Assembly (NCBI GenBank): GCA_015680685.1
Contig: MNCI01009442.1
Coordinates: 123,731 to 187,730 of the forward strand
Origin: Gnetum montanum
Lineage: Eukaryota > Streptophyta > Gnetopsida > Gnetales > Gnetaceae
Direction of reading: 5' to 3'
Length of the DNA: 64,000 nt
Under the pieces are notes generated by a model. The model did not search any database. It was given only the letters and a program-made list of their open reading frames with translations, and was not told the DNA's origin. The translations under genes were made by a program, and so were the position numbers. The number at the start of each line of letters is the position of its first letter. Position 1 is the first letter of the stretch. Positions 22,969 through 35,475 of this stretch are shown here, piece by piece.

Positions 22969-23928
22969 CCTCTTGTGATGATGATTTCAAATCTTTATCC
23001 TAGCAAGCCATCTTGCAAGCAATCGTTCACGATTTCTTTACAAAGCTCTTCTCAAGACCTCAAGTATATCTCCGAGTGAGAGCCCAAGTGTGATGTTAAA
23101 AATGAGATTCCAATTGAGATTATTCCTTCTTCCTCCCCCCTTTTTTCCCTTGACCCCTGAAGCCTTTTTATAGGGTTCAAAGGTAGGTAGGGAAGTTACA
23201 TATTCAAAATATCTCACCTAATTTCTCTCCCAAGTAACTTGGCCAACCAATTAGAAGATTAATTGCCCAACAAGCTAGGAGGAAGTTATGTAGTTAGGGA
23301 GTTAGGAAGTTATACATAAACTTAGGAGAATTTTATGCTAACTTTAATATTTATATTAAATGTAATGTGATATTACAAATAAATATTTTAAATATCAATA
23401 TTGCAAATATTTTTATGGGTAGTAACTTATATATAATAATTTTTTAAAATAATATTTATGACTTGGGATAATTAAAGGCAAATTTTTAAACAAAGGCTTC
23501 ACACTATGGGTACTTCACACTATGGTTAAATATTTTAACCATCCTATGCTTTGAGCGGAAGTAATCAAATAATTTTATATACATCTTGATGAAAACAACA
23601 GAGTTATGGCATTAAACGATTCTTCTTGTCTCCCCTGTAAATCGCGTAGATGCTCAATCATAGTTCTAGGACAACGGTGTAATTGGCTGGTTCATTTTCT
23701 TCTTCCTCTTGTCTCTGCACAAAACCTGTAAGAACCGACACATGTTCGAATCAAGATTCAAAGTGCCATATCAACCAAAACCGTATGTTTAAACTGCCAC
23801 CACACAATAAGGCCCTACAAAATCGTAACTGACGACCACCGCGGGAGAAGGCTCTGCAACTGCATCTGGCTCTGTTGTCGTGTGGTGTGATGTTAAATCG
23901 CTGGAGGAGAAGGATTTTTCTTGAAGAA
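22969..23928. other. Unassigned sequence before the second gap
   Basis: Mostly AT-rich, with no recognised domain. From about 23690 to 23928 the composition becomes more balanced and CpG-containing, unlike the flanking repeats. It could be the edge of a gene or of a different repeat, but the N gap prevents a call. Minus-strand reading there gives a Cys/Arg-rich peptide without a known match. Confidence 0.35.
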
Positions 23929-24145
23929 NNNNNNNNNNNNNNNNNNNNNNNNNNNNNNNNNNNNNNNNNNNNNNNNNNNNNNNNNNNNNNNNNNNNNNNN
24001 NNNNNNNNNNNNNNNNNNNNNNNNNNNNNNNNNNNNNNNNNNNNNNNNNNNNNNNNNNNNNNNNNNNNNNNNNNNNNNNNNNNNNNNNNNNNNNNNNNNN
24101 NNNNNNNNNNNNNNNNNNNNNNNNNNNNNNNNNNNNNNNNNNNNN
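23929..24145. other. Assembly gap (217 N)
   Basis: A run of undefined bases. Reading frames spanning it are meaningless. Confidence 1.
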
Positions 24146-25149
24146 AGCAGGTATAGTATACGATGGATGTTGATCTTCCTTTCCTCTGCATAATCTCCAA
24201 AATGATGGAGGCATTGTTGGTTTTTATTTAATTAAATTTTTTGCATTTCAAATGTTATCTTAAGTATAACTGGGTTTGAAAACCGGGATCTGCAACTTAG
24301 TGCTTTTCACATGAATAACATACTTCCTTCCTTGCTATAGAACTAGCCTATGATTTTTAATAAAGGAATAATCTGGCACCTTTATCTTATATCCAAAAGG
24401 CTTCAACATCAAATTCTTTACCATTGAATCAATCTTCTAAAAACACCCTCAACACTAAAGTTGTAATTTACTTGTAAATTTACAACCATAGATTCTTCTA
24501 ATTTTTAATAAAATACTTCAACTATTCCATGGAATGGCCAAATTTGCCAACAAAATCATGGGCAAGTGTTCAGAAAATGGACCCTAGCTTCCCAGGATCA
24601 TACACTTTAGGTTTCTTGTTTATCATCCTTAGTGATTTAAAGTTTCATTTATTATCCCATGTGACATTGATAATAATCAAGTTTTAATCTTTTGAAGATA
24701 TATATTTTGTTAGACTAGATGATCTTTCCATTTTAGAAGATCCAACTATGTTTTCTAGTTTATTCTTAAATTCAAGTTTTAATTCTCCATGTTCACTCTT
24801 TGTTGTTGGTGTATGATCATGGTTTAGGATATCCTTTTGTAAGTTCTCAATTTAAATAATTTTCTTGAAGAAGGAGTTGATAAGTATGTTGGACATTTCC
24901 ATGCATGTTTTAGGCAGTTTCATGTTCTCATTTATTAACCATTGGGTGTTTTTTGTTTTAGTGTCCATTATTTCTTTTTGTATACATGTTTTTCACATTT
25001 TTTGTGAACTAGTGTAAGGATTGTGTTGATGTTTTGGACTTTCGGTCCACAATTGCACCCTTCTTCATTATTAGTAATGCATGGAATTCTTTACATCTGT
25101 ATGGCTTCATGTGCATTTTTCTTGTAAATTTCCAAGGATAATTCTCTCA
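24146..25149 (-). other. Degenerate sequence downstream of element D protease
   Basis: On the minus strand this follows the protease of element D, where an RT would be expected. I see no RT motif. Scattered peptides and many stops suggest a heavily decayed or replaced region, and nothing more specific can be supported. Confidence 0.35.
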
Positions 25150-25578
25150 TTCCCAATTTAGCATTAATTGTGCTAAGCCATGCTCTCCCCCCATAATGAT
25201 AGGAAAGTTCCTATTATCATTCTTCACATCGATTACCAAAAAATCTGCTAGACAAGACTACCCATTGATAATGATCACTACATTTTTTATTTATTCCAAA
25301 GGGATGATGACTAATTGATCTACAAGCTCTAGTCTTATATTACACTTCTTTAATGGTGGTAAACTCTAGGTTTTGTACATGTCTTAAGAAATGAGATTCA
25401 CTCTTGACCTAGAATCTAATAAATATTTACATGATGTGTTTCCAGCAATTTCAAAATAAATCAAAGGGTTTATAGGATCTATTCTTTTCTTAGGTAGATT
25501 TCCTAATTTTGTCCAATGTGTTATTATTTCTATAAGCATGATAGTGCTCAAGTTCCTTTCTAATAATATCAAAAGCAT
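25150..25578 (-). pseudogene. Element D protease
   Basis: The segment EIAGNTSCKYLLDSRSRVNLIS (coordinates 25455-25390) corresponds to the Athila protease box, usually ALCDLGASVNLM. Asp is kept but the following Gly-Ala is lost. Further on, about 25330-25165, the minus strand reads LELVDQLVIIPLE, FLVIDVKNDNRNFPIIMGG and EHGLAQLM. These are the conserved linker after the Athila protease. Stops and a frame change are present. Non-functional. Confidence 0.65.
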
Positions 25579-25599
25579 GGTATTCTTTCAAGGATCTAG

Positions 25600-26270
25600 T
25601 GTGGAAGGAGTAGGATTAGATGAAGTTTCTACCCTTTCAACATTTTCTAGACTTGTCTGAAAGAAAGAAAATTTCCTAGATTTACCTTTAGTGTTTTTGG
25701 TGTGATCCTCTTTATGTATGCTTACTACCCTAGTAGCTTTTTTTGCTACAATTGTGATGGTAGTTCACGTTCCATAACAAGTGGCAGTATTGGTGGTAAG
25801 TGTTGGCAGATTAGAGTGAAGAACCAACTGTTACTTGGAAGATGTAGGAATTTGGATCTATCCATGACGTAGTGGCACAATGATATTCTAGTGGATAGTA
25901 ATGAGAGGAAGTATGAACTAAAGTATTCCTTGGAGAGATTGTACATTGAACATAGCATCCATAGAGATCAAGTTATCTATATGAATACTATTACCTTGGT
26001 GGTAACATTTTCCACTCTTATGGTTGTTGCCATTGCTACTGGTACTATTCCTACAATTGAGGATATGGCCCACTTGGATAGTATGTTTGCTGGTAGGATT
26101 GTTTGAAGTTATCTTGTGAATCAAATAATCTTCTGGGTATTTGTTTCTTAACGAATTTTGGATTAAGTACATATGTCTCAAATTCTTGTAAGTAGGCCAT
26201 AACAAGGAAACATCCCTTAGGATGTTCATATTAACACACTTTGCATCCTTCATTGTCTTTTGAACTAGAG
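25600..26270 (-). pseudogene. Element D Gag C-terminus
   Basis: MKDAKCVNMNILRDVSLLW, at the start of the 26253-25918 frame, aligns with the element C Gag region around CDIC and HPKGCC (about 14385-14440), in a shifted frame. The following Asn/His/Ser-rich tail also matches. This shows D belongs to the same family as B and C. Confidence 0.55.
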
Positions 26271-26282
26271 TCTATTACTGCT

Positions 26283-27162
26283 TAATGAGTAGCAAATACA
26301 CCTTATGCCCAACCAAAAATCACTAGTATTCACTCAATAATCTAGTCAAATTTTGAATACTTTAGATTGCTAAGTACATTGGTTCTAGGAGATGAATCTA
26401 ACTGATGTAATCTTTATCTTCCCAATTCCACTTGTGAGGTACAAGGATATGCTTAAGTGTAATTAAAGCATATGATTTTTATCATTTTATCTTTTATGAA
26501 TTAAGTCACCTAAGAGCTGGAAATAAAGTAAATTTAATGCTTAATTAATCTAATTAAACTAATAACTAACTAGCACTAAATTGATCTTAACATAAGCATC
26601 TATTCTCACTTTCTGTACACATCCTAAACATGTATAGTGCCACTAGGTTACCAAATGTTAAGCGCTACTAGGATTACCAAGCATTAAGCATATGATGGAA
26701 CTAGTCATACTTATGTATGCTATTTAATCAAGATTAATTAATTACTTTAAAATAGTAAAGTAAATTGCATAAATATTAAATGCTTAAGGAAATAATTAAT
26801 CTATTCCAAGTTCTCCAATGTTTTATTAGAAAAGCTCATCTTTATTATCGTCCACACTAAAGTGCTCAAATATAACAGTGCTCAAATAAAGATCCGTACA
26901 CTTCTTTGACTCCTACTATGGGAACTTAGAAGATATTCTAATTCTCAAAAGGAAAAATTGTAAGTGCTTTCCTACAACTATGAAAAGATTGTCATAAATG
27001 CTGCAGGTAAGTGCACATTTATAGGTGAAAACAAGGTGCACCATTGACAAGTACACATCAATGGATCAAACCCCATGTCAATGGGATCATGTTGATAAGA
27101 TCCTATTGACGAGATTGCATTGACAACATCTCATCAACATGGCCCAATAATGCAACTCATCA
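26283..27162 (-). repeat. LTR shared by elements D (5') and E (3')
   Basis: On the minus strand the LTR starts TGATGAG (27162-27156) and ends CTCATTA (decayed CTCATCA, 26289-26283), 880 bp. A polypurine tract lies upstream at 27163-27170, so it is E's 3' LTR. Downstream lies D's Gag. A TATA-like CTATAAAT is at about 27016-27023. The U3 carries TTGATGAG and CATTGACA half-sites like those of the B/C LTR. Confidence 0.8.
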
Positions 27163-27174
27163 TACCCCCACAAC
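27163..27174 (-). other. Element E polypurine tract
   Basis: GTTGTGGGGGTA on the minus strand directly precedes the LTR start, as in elements B and C. Confidence 0.7.
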
Positions 27175-27419
27175 TAAATGAAAACTCCTCCTCAAGTCCT
27201 TTACAAATTTTGATAAGGTTTGGGATTATTGACTAACTATAGACACACAAACAAAACACAACAAAAACTAAGTGTCCAAGTGCATGATTTTACAATCATT
27301 ACAAAAATTTGTGTTGATGATAATAAAATTGAATACCAAAACAACAATGACTAACACAACTCCTTTGATGGTGTGAAGATGATGAAGAAGTTTAGATAGT
27401 CTTAGGTAGTGGAGGCTCT

Positions 27420-29209
27420 TAACATTCTGAAGGACCTTCTCCTACTTCATGTGCATGTAGTTGTTGAGGCAGTTGTTGTGGTTGTCCTGTGGCAATTGCA
27501 ACTTTTGGAAAAATATGAAAGGCCTCTAATAATTCCTTCATCTTCTACTCCTTACTCTAGGGATCATTCATAGTCTACATTACATCAACAATGTGGGCCG
27601 AATGGGAATATCCCATGGATAGGGCATTGTTAGGAATAGCTCCTTCACGTTGACAAACTAGGTAGCAAACTATTTGCATTGAATATCAAATGCTCTAAGT
27701 GCATTTTGTAGCTCTTGGTAGTCATTCATTCTTTTGGCCAGGTTCTTAGTAGTTGATCTTTGATCAGTGAACTTTACCTTGAGAACCTCAAGTTCCACAT
27801 TTGCCATCTCAAGTTTCTACCTTGTCTCCTTATGGTGCTTGAACGTTGCCTTGTACAATAAGTATGAGCTAGTTACTTGTTTCTCCAACTCTGACCATAG
27901 CCTACTAGAAGTCAGCATTGCTAGGTTTACATATTAGAGGTTGGCAAGCTTCATTTACTCTATCATTTTCTTGATCTACAGCTACTTCAAAAGGATTTTA
28001 GACTTTTTGTATGTGTTTAGACCATTAAAGATAGGTTGCCACATGTCACCTCCTTGTTGGAGCTACTAGAGGGCCTCATTAACTTTTTTCTTTGCCAATT
28101 GGATTTCCTTCTCATTGATCTCCTTTTGCAATTTTACCTAGTTCTTATAATGATTTTTAACTTTTTCAAACTTAAGAACCTCATTTTTCCAAGTTGCGAT
28201 CTTGATTGTAGATTTTTGGAGTAAGGCATAAACTTCCTCCATTGAGAGGTTTCTATTTGTTGTTGCTAACCTCCTTGGTTCAGCATTCACCTTGGCTAGC
28301 TACTCTTGTTGTTGATGGATAAATTTTGACATCTGCTACTTCTGCACATCAACATTCTACAGGTGGTGATTTTTTACAGTCAAGGCTTCATTCTTATGAT
28401 GTGTCTTAACCAAGTCCTTCCGAGTTTTATGCATTGTGATGTTAGCTAAGGACTAGTCAAAGGCTGCCAACGCCTTATCATCCTCAACCCCTTTGAGTCT
28501 CTTTTGAAGCTATTAAAAAGCTTCATCTCATGTTATTGTTGGTTGAGCAATGCAGGATCAATGAGGCGGGCTCTTAATTCAACAACCTCCATAGCTAAGT
28601 ATTGGTTTTCTGCTATGGCTATTTTAAGTTTCCCCTCCATGATAATGCATTTTCCCCTTACCTAAAACAACTTTGACTAGGTTTTAATGATGTTATCCAA
28701 AGGATCAAAGACATATAGAATTGATTGCCTAGTTTCAACTAGTCGATCTTGCAATTCCTCATGTTGGGCTACACTTAATCTATCACTAAGACTGCCTTTA
28801 GATGTTTGCACATTTTTAAGTGTAGAAAAATCTAGTACAAATTTCACAAGTACATTAAGTACTTTGGCCACTTTGTTAGTAACCACCTCAACCATCGTCT
28901 CCTATCCATGGTGCTACATCACCATAATAGTTGCCCCCTCACACTTTTCTAGATACATTGAAAAGGTAGCAACATTCCCAAAGATCTCTAAGAATTGTTG
29001 CTATTGTAAGAGAGACACTATTACCTCTTGGGTGCTTGGATTCAACCTTATGGGAACTTGCATTCTTTGGGTTGAGAAAATTGACATCCCATCCTCCATT
29101 TGACTTATGGTTCAAGCCACTTTGTTGAGGTGGCTCATGGCTTGTCTATACATAGATGGGTCACCACCACTCGTTCCTGCTTGCTATTGATATTGTTGCA
29201 AGAGCTACT
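27420..29209 (-). pseudogene. Element E accessory ORF (coiled-coil protein), N-terminus cut off
   Basis: The minus strand matches element B 9450-11190 and element C 17220-18950. One block (28895-28677) reads VAKVLNVLVKFVLDFSTLK, then LSVAQHEELQDRLVETRQS, the counterpart of the B/C segment with AQHEKLLE. The Lys/Glu/Gln-rich coiled coil follows to about 27600. The N-terminal globular half is missing because element F is inserted. Stops are present. Having this third copy lets the ancestral frame be compared. Confidence 0.6.
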
Positions 29210-30909
29210 TGAAACACCACTAATTTCAGCCTAGAACTTTGAAATGAGAAAAACTCAAAGCCTTTTGAGCTTTCAGGAGGCCAAACTTTGACTAAGGCAT
29301 GGAACTCATGCTAGGCTTGTCAAGCTTGGCTTGCCCTTAGCGTGTGCAACTCCAATGACTTCAAGATCAATTCAAAGATGGTTCAATAAGAGGATGCAAG
29401 TCATCTTCATAGGGTCACTATTGTCCACTTCAAGTTTCAGCATTTGGAAGTTCAGATTTCAGGCTAGATTGCACAATTTCCTAGGTCACGTTGTGGTCAC
29501 GCTAAGGTCACATTGGCAGCGTGAGTGCAGATCACGCCCAGTGTGAGCAACTCCAAGAGCCTTAAAACTGAGTCAAAATGATCTAACTTTGAAGGTCCAA
29601 GTCACCCTAAATGTCCATTGATGACTACTTCAAGTCCTAGCCTCCAGAATTCCAGACTTTAGGTCCAAAATTGCAAATATTTTGTTACTCGCACTGAGGT
29701 CACGCTGACAGTGTGAGTCCAACGTGAGCTACAAAAAGTGGCTCAAATCAAGGCACACCTAGGCTCAATTTTCAACATGCAATTCACTCTCAGGGTCAAA
29801 CACAGTTAGGTAATTATTGCACTAAAAGAACAGGCTTCAAGGATCAAAAATTGGTGTGAAATGTGTCATTTTCATTAGGTCACGTTGAGGTCACACTGGC
29901 AGTGTGAGTACAACGTGAGTACTAATCGTGCTGGGTCAAAAGCATGCCAAAGACATGCTGAGGACACACTAAGACAAAATAAACTCACACTAGAAGCTTT
30001 GGTGAAGCAGAGATGCCTCAAACAGCCTCAAAACCACTCACATCAGCACCCTGTAGTAGTCAATCCATGGATCGAGAAGTTCCAAGTGAGCCAGAGTTCA
30101 ATCCTCTTGTTGTACACTATCATTTTCATTGTAAATTTTTGCCATTTGTGAGCTTGTTAAGCTCTTACACTTCAAATTGTATGCACTCCTATGGGCATAA
30201 GCTAGCTTGCATAAGCTAATGCACACTGTAAGATACAATGCATCTGGTCAAAAACATAGCCTACCTATGCGTGTCCAATTCACACATAGTTGTCCATGAA
30301 ACACGTGTCACATGATTTGTTTTCCTCTCATCTCTCATCCGTTGATCTCATCCATGAATTCTGCACCCAGGCCTAGCTAAACCTTATAAATACCTTGTTC
30401 ATTCACATAAAAAGGGTTGGAAATTTTGAAGGTTGATAGCTTTGGGAGCATTGACTAGCAACTCTGGACGCTCAGGCGCACGTGACTCTTAGCATCTAAG
30501 CACCTGTAAACACATCACCCCGGGGCTTAGCGCTTAACTTGTCATCCACACACGCAACTATGCTTTGACCAGTGCACATATTTGTTAAGAAATACAATAT
30601 AGTTCATTATTTCCTTCCATTACATTGTTTGTTCTATTTTTATCTATTTTATGCTTTTGTATACACCGTTGCGGTTATGCTCTGTTTACATTTCATATGT
30701 TACCAGTTACAATAACCCTAGCGCAAGCCATAGCTTACGCTCGAGGAAGTCCTTGGTTGATTTGCATGTAGACCATCCAAGGCACTCTACCCTCATTTTT
30801 CTTTTCCAAGTTTCCCTCACATGAAGGCAGGGTCGATTGTGTCTCTCCGGTAATCTTTCAGTGTGTGTTTTTCCCTTCCAACCTCATGTCAACGATTTCG
30901 GTCAGCATA
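29210..30909 (+). repeat. Element F 5' LTR
   Basis: A 1,700 bp LTR starting TGAAACACC and ending CAGCATA (terminal CA decayed to TA). U3 is filled with AGCGTGAG/TCACGCT half-sites. The TATA box TATAAATA is at 30385-30392. It aligns along its length with 37723-39291. The 3' limit was set by comparing the ends of the F, G and I LTRs. Confidence 0.85.
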
Positions 30910-30915
30910 GTAAAT

Positions 30916-30932
30916 TGACGCTAGAAGGAGGG
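30916..30932 (+). other. Element F primer binding site
   Basis: TGACGCTAGAAGGAGGG follows the LTR after about 6 bp. It matches the G element site TGGCGCTAGAAGGAGGG except for a G-to-A change. I cannot assign the priming tRNA with confidence. Confidence 0.65.
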
Positions 30933-31159
30933 CCTAACTTGTTTACCATCTCGTCAAAATGTTGATCATGCTACCTTTCAAACGTTGCATAGACCAAATG
31001 CCAAACTCAAGCTAGGCTTGCTCCCTGTAAAACTCCTATGTTATGCCCAAATAGCGTACACATGCTGCTTAAACAAGCCGCTTCATAGATAGCTTGCCAA
31101 GTAATGTTCCATCACCATCGATTGATCATAGTGAGCTTCTCTTAGTACCTGCAACCTGC

Positions 31160-31445
31160 ATCTTGCCTAGCTCACACCAAGCTTGTCAAGCTAGCTTACT
31201 CACACCCAGCTTGTCAAGCTAGCTTACTCATGCTAGCTTGTCAAGCTAGCTTACTCACGCTAGCTTGTTAAGCCAAGTTACACATGCCCAGCTTGTCAAG
31301 CTAGCTTACTCACGTCCAGCTTGTCAAGCTAGCTTACTCACGCCAGCTTGTTAAGCCAAGTTACACACACCCAGCTTGTCAAGCTAGCTTACTCACGCCA
31401 GCTTGTTCAGCCAAGTTACACACACCCAGCTTGTCAAGCCTAGTT
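31160..31445 (+). repeat. Tandem repeat in the element F leader
   Basis: About nine imperfect units of roughly 28-30 bp, built around CAGCTTGTCAAGCTAGCTTA plus CTCACGCC. Each holds the palindrome AAGCTAGCTT or a decayed form. The array lies between the primer site and gag, in the 5' leader of the genomic RNA. Three similar units occur in the LTR of element I at 40985-41075, on the other strand. Confidence 0.8.
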
Positions 31446-31455
31446 TACACATGCT

Positions 31456-33990
31456 ACTATGGAATCTTCCTAGATCAACATAGTGATGTTGCAGATCTCT
31501 GACTTTAGGGCTGGGACCTCAAACCCTGTGACTACGATCGAACCCATAACTACCATTGAAGCGATAAACCCTCAAGGTTCAACACGCCAATTACTTAGGC
31601 TATAAGGAAAAGACCCTACTTACGCAATCCTCACACTAGAACAATATAACTCCATTTGTGTGAAGATTCAAGCCAACGTGCCTGTCGACCACATAGAAAG
31701 AGAAGCGAAGCATAACTATGAGCTCATTTACAAGGGAGGTCATGAGTTCACTCCCTTAGTATTTGATGTGATCCCCCTTTCCAAGTCTCATCATTGAATC
31801 ATATCTTAGCTTCTCATGGTAAGGAATCAAACCTTACAGCCACCTCCAAGAGAGCCTTAGAGCGGAGATGAGGAAGACGAGTTTGCGGCCCAATCTGAGC
31901 ATGGGGACTCATACTATACTCTTAGTTCTCATGCCCATACAAACCCATCATTCCAACCTTTCCTAGAAGAAACCATACTTCCTCCTTTATTAGCAAACAC
32001 TTGAGCACTGGCTTCTCTACAGGGAGTACCCACTTACATTCCCACCTTCTCCATGCCCAACATTCAATCTGATACGTCCACCTCCATCATACCATTGTAA
32101 GTACAATCCCAACAACCTCCTCCTCAAACTAATTTAGGATCAATCTTCTGACCTTAAGTAATTGGGATGCCATCAGTTATATCAGCTTCCACGTCCACCC
32201 ACTACATACCACAAATACAAACCCATGGAGCACCTTTGATTACTTCAGCCCAACACGTTCGAGGTGTCAGCTCACAACTTGTGGCTGGGCAGTGGGTTTC
32301 ACTAGCTATTCAGCAATACCAACCTACTCACTACAATATACCACACCCTGCAATCCCATCTCTGAATGTTGCTCTGCCACAACAATCGACAATCCAATAG
32401 TCTCCCTTTCCATACACAATGCAACAATCAAACTACTACCAATTGCAATCTACTAAACCAGCCAATCTGCCTACCATCCAAGAGTGGGCAGACACAAAGA
32501 AAATGATGCACTCATTAATTGAGGAGTTAAAGCACCTTAAAATTGCAAACACTGAGGAAGTCAAGGTGCTAGACTTCTACCAAGATGACCCAATCAACCC
32601 TTTAGTTCCACCGTTAACCTTACCAAAGGGAATCTCATTGCCTCAACTAACCAAGTACAATGGAGAGGGAGATCCAAACGCCCATCTGGTAACATTTTGA
32701 CTAGAATTTCTATTGCTTCAGGCCTAGCCTCATGCAATTCTACGTGTATTTGCTATGTCCTTAACAGGAAAAGCCTTAAACTAGTACTGAGCTTTACCCC
32801 GTAACTCCATATCCTCTCTAGAGGATTTGTTACATCAATTCGTTACCTATTTCAAATATAATTTAAAGCCTAAAGTCATGCTAGATGTTCTGATTTAGAT
32901 TAAACAGGCATCGTTAGAGCCAGTACATAAATTTATCCAAAGGTGGAGTGCAGCCCTGAATGAACTTCATGAACCCATCCCTGAAACATACTTGCTTACC
33001 ATCCTTAAGGCTACCATGAATGACTTCATTAAATCAAAACTGTATTATTTGAGTGCTTGTAATTTGAGTCAAGCATTCGCACAAATTAAGAACATAGAAG
33101 AGGCACCGCAATTAAGCAACGATTTAACTTACTTAGCCTTTAGGAGCCAACATATGAGGAAGGATAAGGATAAATCCAAAATGATGGTAGCAGTGGTGGC
33201 CAAGACAACCCAACCAAACAATTTAGGAAAGAGAGGAAAACAACCCACTACTCCAACCAGCCATGAAAGAACAACATCTACGCCTACACCCGAATCTCCC
33301 TCAACTAAAATCACACACATGGATCCCACTTGTACATTTGAACAAAAAGATCCTACTTAGTACACACCCTTGCCTATGAAGCCTTCACAATTGTTAGATA
33401 AACTTCTAAGGGCTAGGTTAATCAAACACAAATAAATGTCCCCCGTGGCATCCCAAAAACACGATTGATTTTGTGAGTTGGCTCAAAACCCAACCTTAGC
33501 AACAGTCGATGAGCCCCCCTTTCCAAGAGGCTTTAGGTTGGATAGGTTTTGTGAATATCACCAATGGTGTGGGCATGGAACTAACTACTACTTCACCTTA
33601 AAACAAGATATACAGTGCATGATTGACAAGGGTGAAATAGTATTTGACAAGGCAAACCTAGTAAAGCCCCAAAACCAACCCATGGGGGTCTACAAGGATC
33701 CCCTCAATACTAATGACGCACATTATGTGATTAACACTATCCATGTGGAAAATGGACAAGACATCCCTTGAAAACCTCTTGTAATTCACAGGCCTTCTCA
33801 AAACACATATACCTCAACACCTCCCCAAACCCCTTTTTTCATACGCACATTCCCTACATCGCAAAAACCATTCATCATTCACATACCTCCTTTTGTCATA
33901 GCAGCAACCATGCCATTCAGAAATCCACCCACTCCCTTTGTGATCTGGGTGCCAAAACACCCTGACATGCAACCCCCTACAGTGCCCCCA
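31456..33990 (+). pseudogene. Element F gag
   Basis: The N-terminal region (31456-31990) matches element G: LEQYNSICVKIQ, HNYELIYKGGHEF and EDEFAAQSEHG. A Pro/Gln-rich linker (32167-32440) leads to the capsid core, with IQEWADTKKMMHSLIEELK, LTKYNGEGDPNAHL and FIQRWSAALNELHEP (32480-33010). A zinc-finger-like segment follows at 33547-33600, FCEYHQWCGHGTNYY, where the last Cys of the Tat-type CxYHxxxGHxTxxC motif is now Tyr. TAG/TGA stops break it several times. Gag packages the element RNA into particles. Confidence 0.75.
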
Positions 33991-34329
33991 TGAACCCTGT
34001 GAGAATGCCTTGCTGATAGGTTGACAAGAGAGCACCTAGAAAAAGAACATCACAAGCACAAATTAGGACCACCGAAGCCCATGCCGCTAAATGCTGTTCC
34101 TATGGTTCTGTCCACTAGTGAGCCTAGCACAAGTCATCGAGACAAGAATACGGGCACTCCCAGTGTCTCAAACTCAACATCCCTAATTACTAACATAAGA
34201 ATCCCTCCATAAGAGATATGAATGCTAGGTCAAATGGACCAAGTCTCCATACACAAGAGCATCCCAAGTGGTAAGGATCTAGCGAGTTCATTGACCCAAG
34301 TCACATAGGCTTTGAAACAAAAGAATACC

Positions 34330-35226
34330 TCCTTAAGCCTGTATGATCTAGTAATGACTTCACTGGTACATTAGGAAGCTCTCCTGCATATGTTGACTTT
34401 GATTCCTATCAGTGAGGACCTTCTTGCAGATGAGCCATCCATTTATGTAGTACTATTCCGGCAACCTCAAGAATTGAGACCCACATCCATAGAATTTCTT
34501 GCTAATGATATTAAGCGAGATGAGAAAACTGGAGAGGTCACTACATCCCCAATCTTCATAACAATACAATTTAACCACTTCAAGATACATAGGGTGCATG
34601 TCAATGACGGTGTAGCAACAAATGTAATACCCTTTCCTATCATTGAAAAACTAGGCCTTACAGAGCAAATACGGCCCACAACAACTTCCTTTTTAAAATC
34701 CTTCAGTGGTTCTCATGTTGTGAGAAAAGGCATGCTTACCTTGGATTTCATAGCAAGGGACCAGTTCCCCACATCTATTGAATTCATATTGGTTGATGAA
34801 ATGCTGGGGTTCAATCTTATTTTAGGAAAACCTTGGTTAGCTCAACTTAGAGTCATATCCTCACCAATCCATCAAGAAATCCACCTACCTTATGAGGGTA
34901 GTGAAATCATCATACATGGGAACACGACAACATCACTCACTTCCTCATGCTCAGGATTGGATCAAGGATTAGAGGTTGAGTTCTCTGAGCCTAAAAAAGA
35001 AACCATGAGCACACTTCAAGACATGCACCAACCGCTAACCCATGATCCTACTAGAACTGAGGAAGCACTGGATGACACAAACATAGTTGTCATTCCCACT
35101 GATGTCTCTTTGTCGGAGCTACCTTTTGACACCTCCAGTGAAGGGGAAGGGGAGTATGAGATCGTACCTATATGTCCTACCCCTCACATCAAACTACGAA
35201 AAATAAAAAAACAACTTAATAACTAG
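34330..35226 (+). pseudogene. Element F protease
   Basis: An almost intact 278-codon frame (34390-35226) contains the retropepsin core: KIHRVHVNDGVATNVIPF (active site DG, with Ala changed to Val), then FNLILGKPWLAQL. It aligns with element G 55511-56467 over its length. The acidic C-terminal tail ends in KIRKIKKQLNN-type basic residues and a stop at 35224-35226. Upstream in-frame stops separate it from gag. The start at 34390 is simply the first Met after a stop, not a native initiation site. Confidence 0.75.
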
Positions 35227-35227
35227 A

Positions 35228-35475
35228 GCAGACTACCAAGCGTCCAGAATGAAGTTAAACTACCAACTGTCCAATACAATGTTAAACTGCCAATGAATGT
35301 CCGCAATGATGTTAAACTAGCCATGGTCAGAAATGATTAGTTCCTTTTAAGTTTCCTAAAGTTGTTCTCACTTTCGGCCCACTATGGCCTAAAACTAGTA
35401 ATCCCTTTTTCTTTCTTTGTTCAACATAGATGCAACGGTCCACCATGACTCTAAACTAATGTGCATAGCCTGAAA
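35228..35475 (+). repeat. TTAAACT-type repeat array after element F protease
   Basis: Several units of the form GTCC, short variable stretch, ATGATGTTAAACTA occur, spaced about 35-45 bp, followed by diverged GGCCCACTATGGCCTAAAACTA. The same array type follows the protease of element G at 56467-56790. Confidence 0.7.

Larger units (their letters stand above)
24200..27162 (-). mobile_element. Element D: decayed Athila-like element (LTR, Gag tail, protease)
   Basis: Minus-strand order: LTR 27162-26283, then a Gag C-terminus (26270-25600) and protease (25578-25150). The primer site and the Gag N-terminus are missing; the LTR runs almost directly into the Gag Cys/His region. RT and integrase are not found before the gap at 24145. 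The Gag segment matches that of element C, and the protease is of the Athila type. Confidence 0.65.
27163..29209 (-). mobile_element. Element E: 3' part of an Athila-like element, cut by element F
   Basis: The minus strand carries the accessory ORF and polypurine tract of the B/C family, followed by the LTR at 27162. Upstream it is interrupted at 29209/29210 by the LTR start of element F, at a point equivalent to about 9450 in element B. The remainder of E should resume beyond the right end of F and its nested guests, outside the window. Confidence 0.75.

Noticed and set aside
23751-24214. Long frames spanning the 217 bp gap
   Set aside because: Most of their length is undefined bases.
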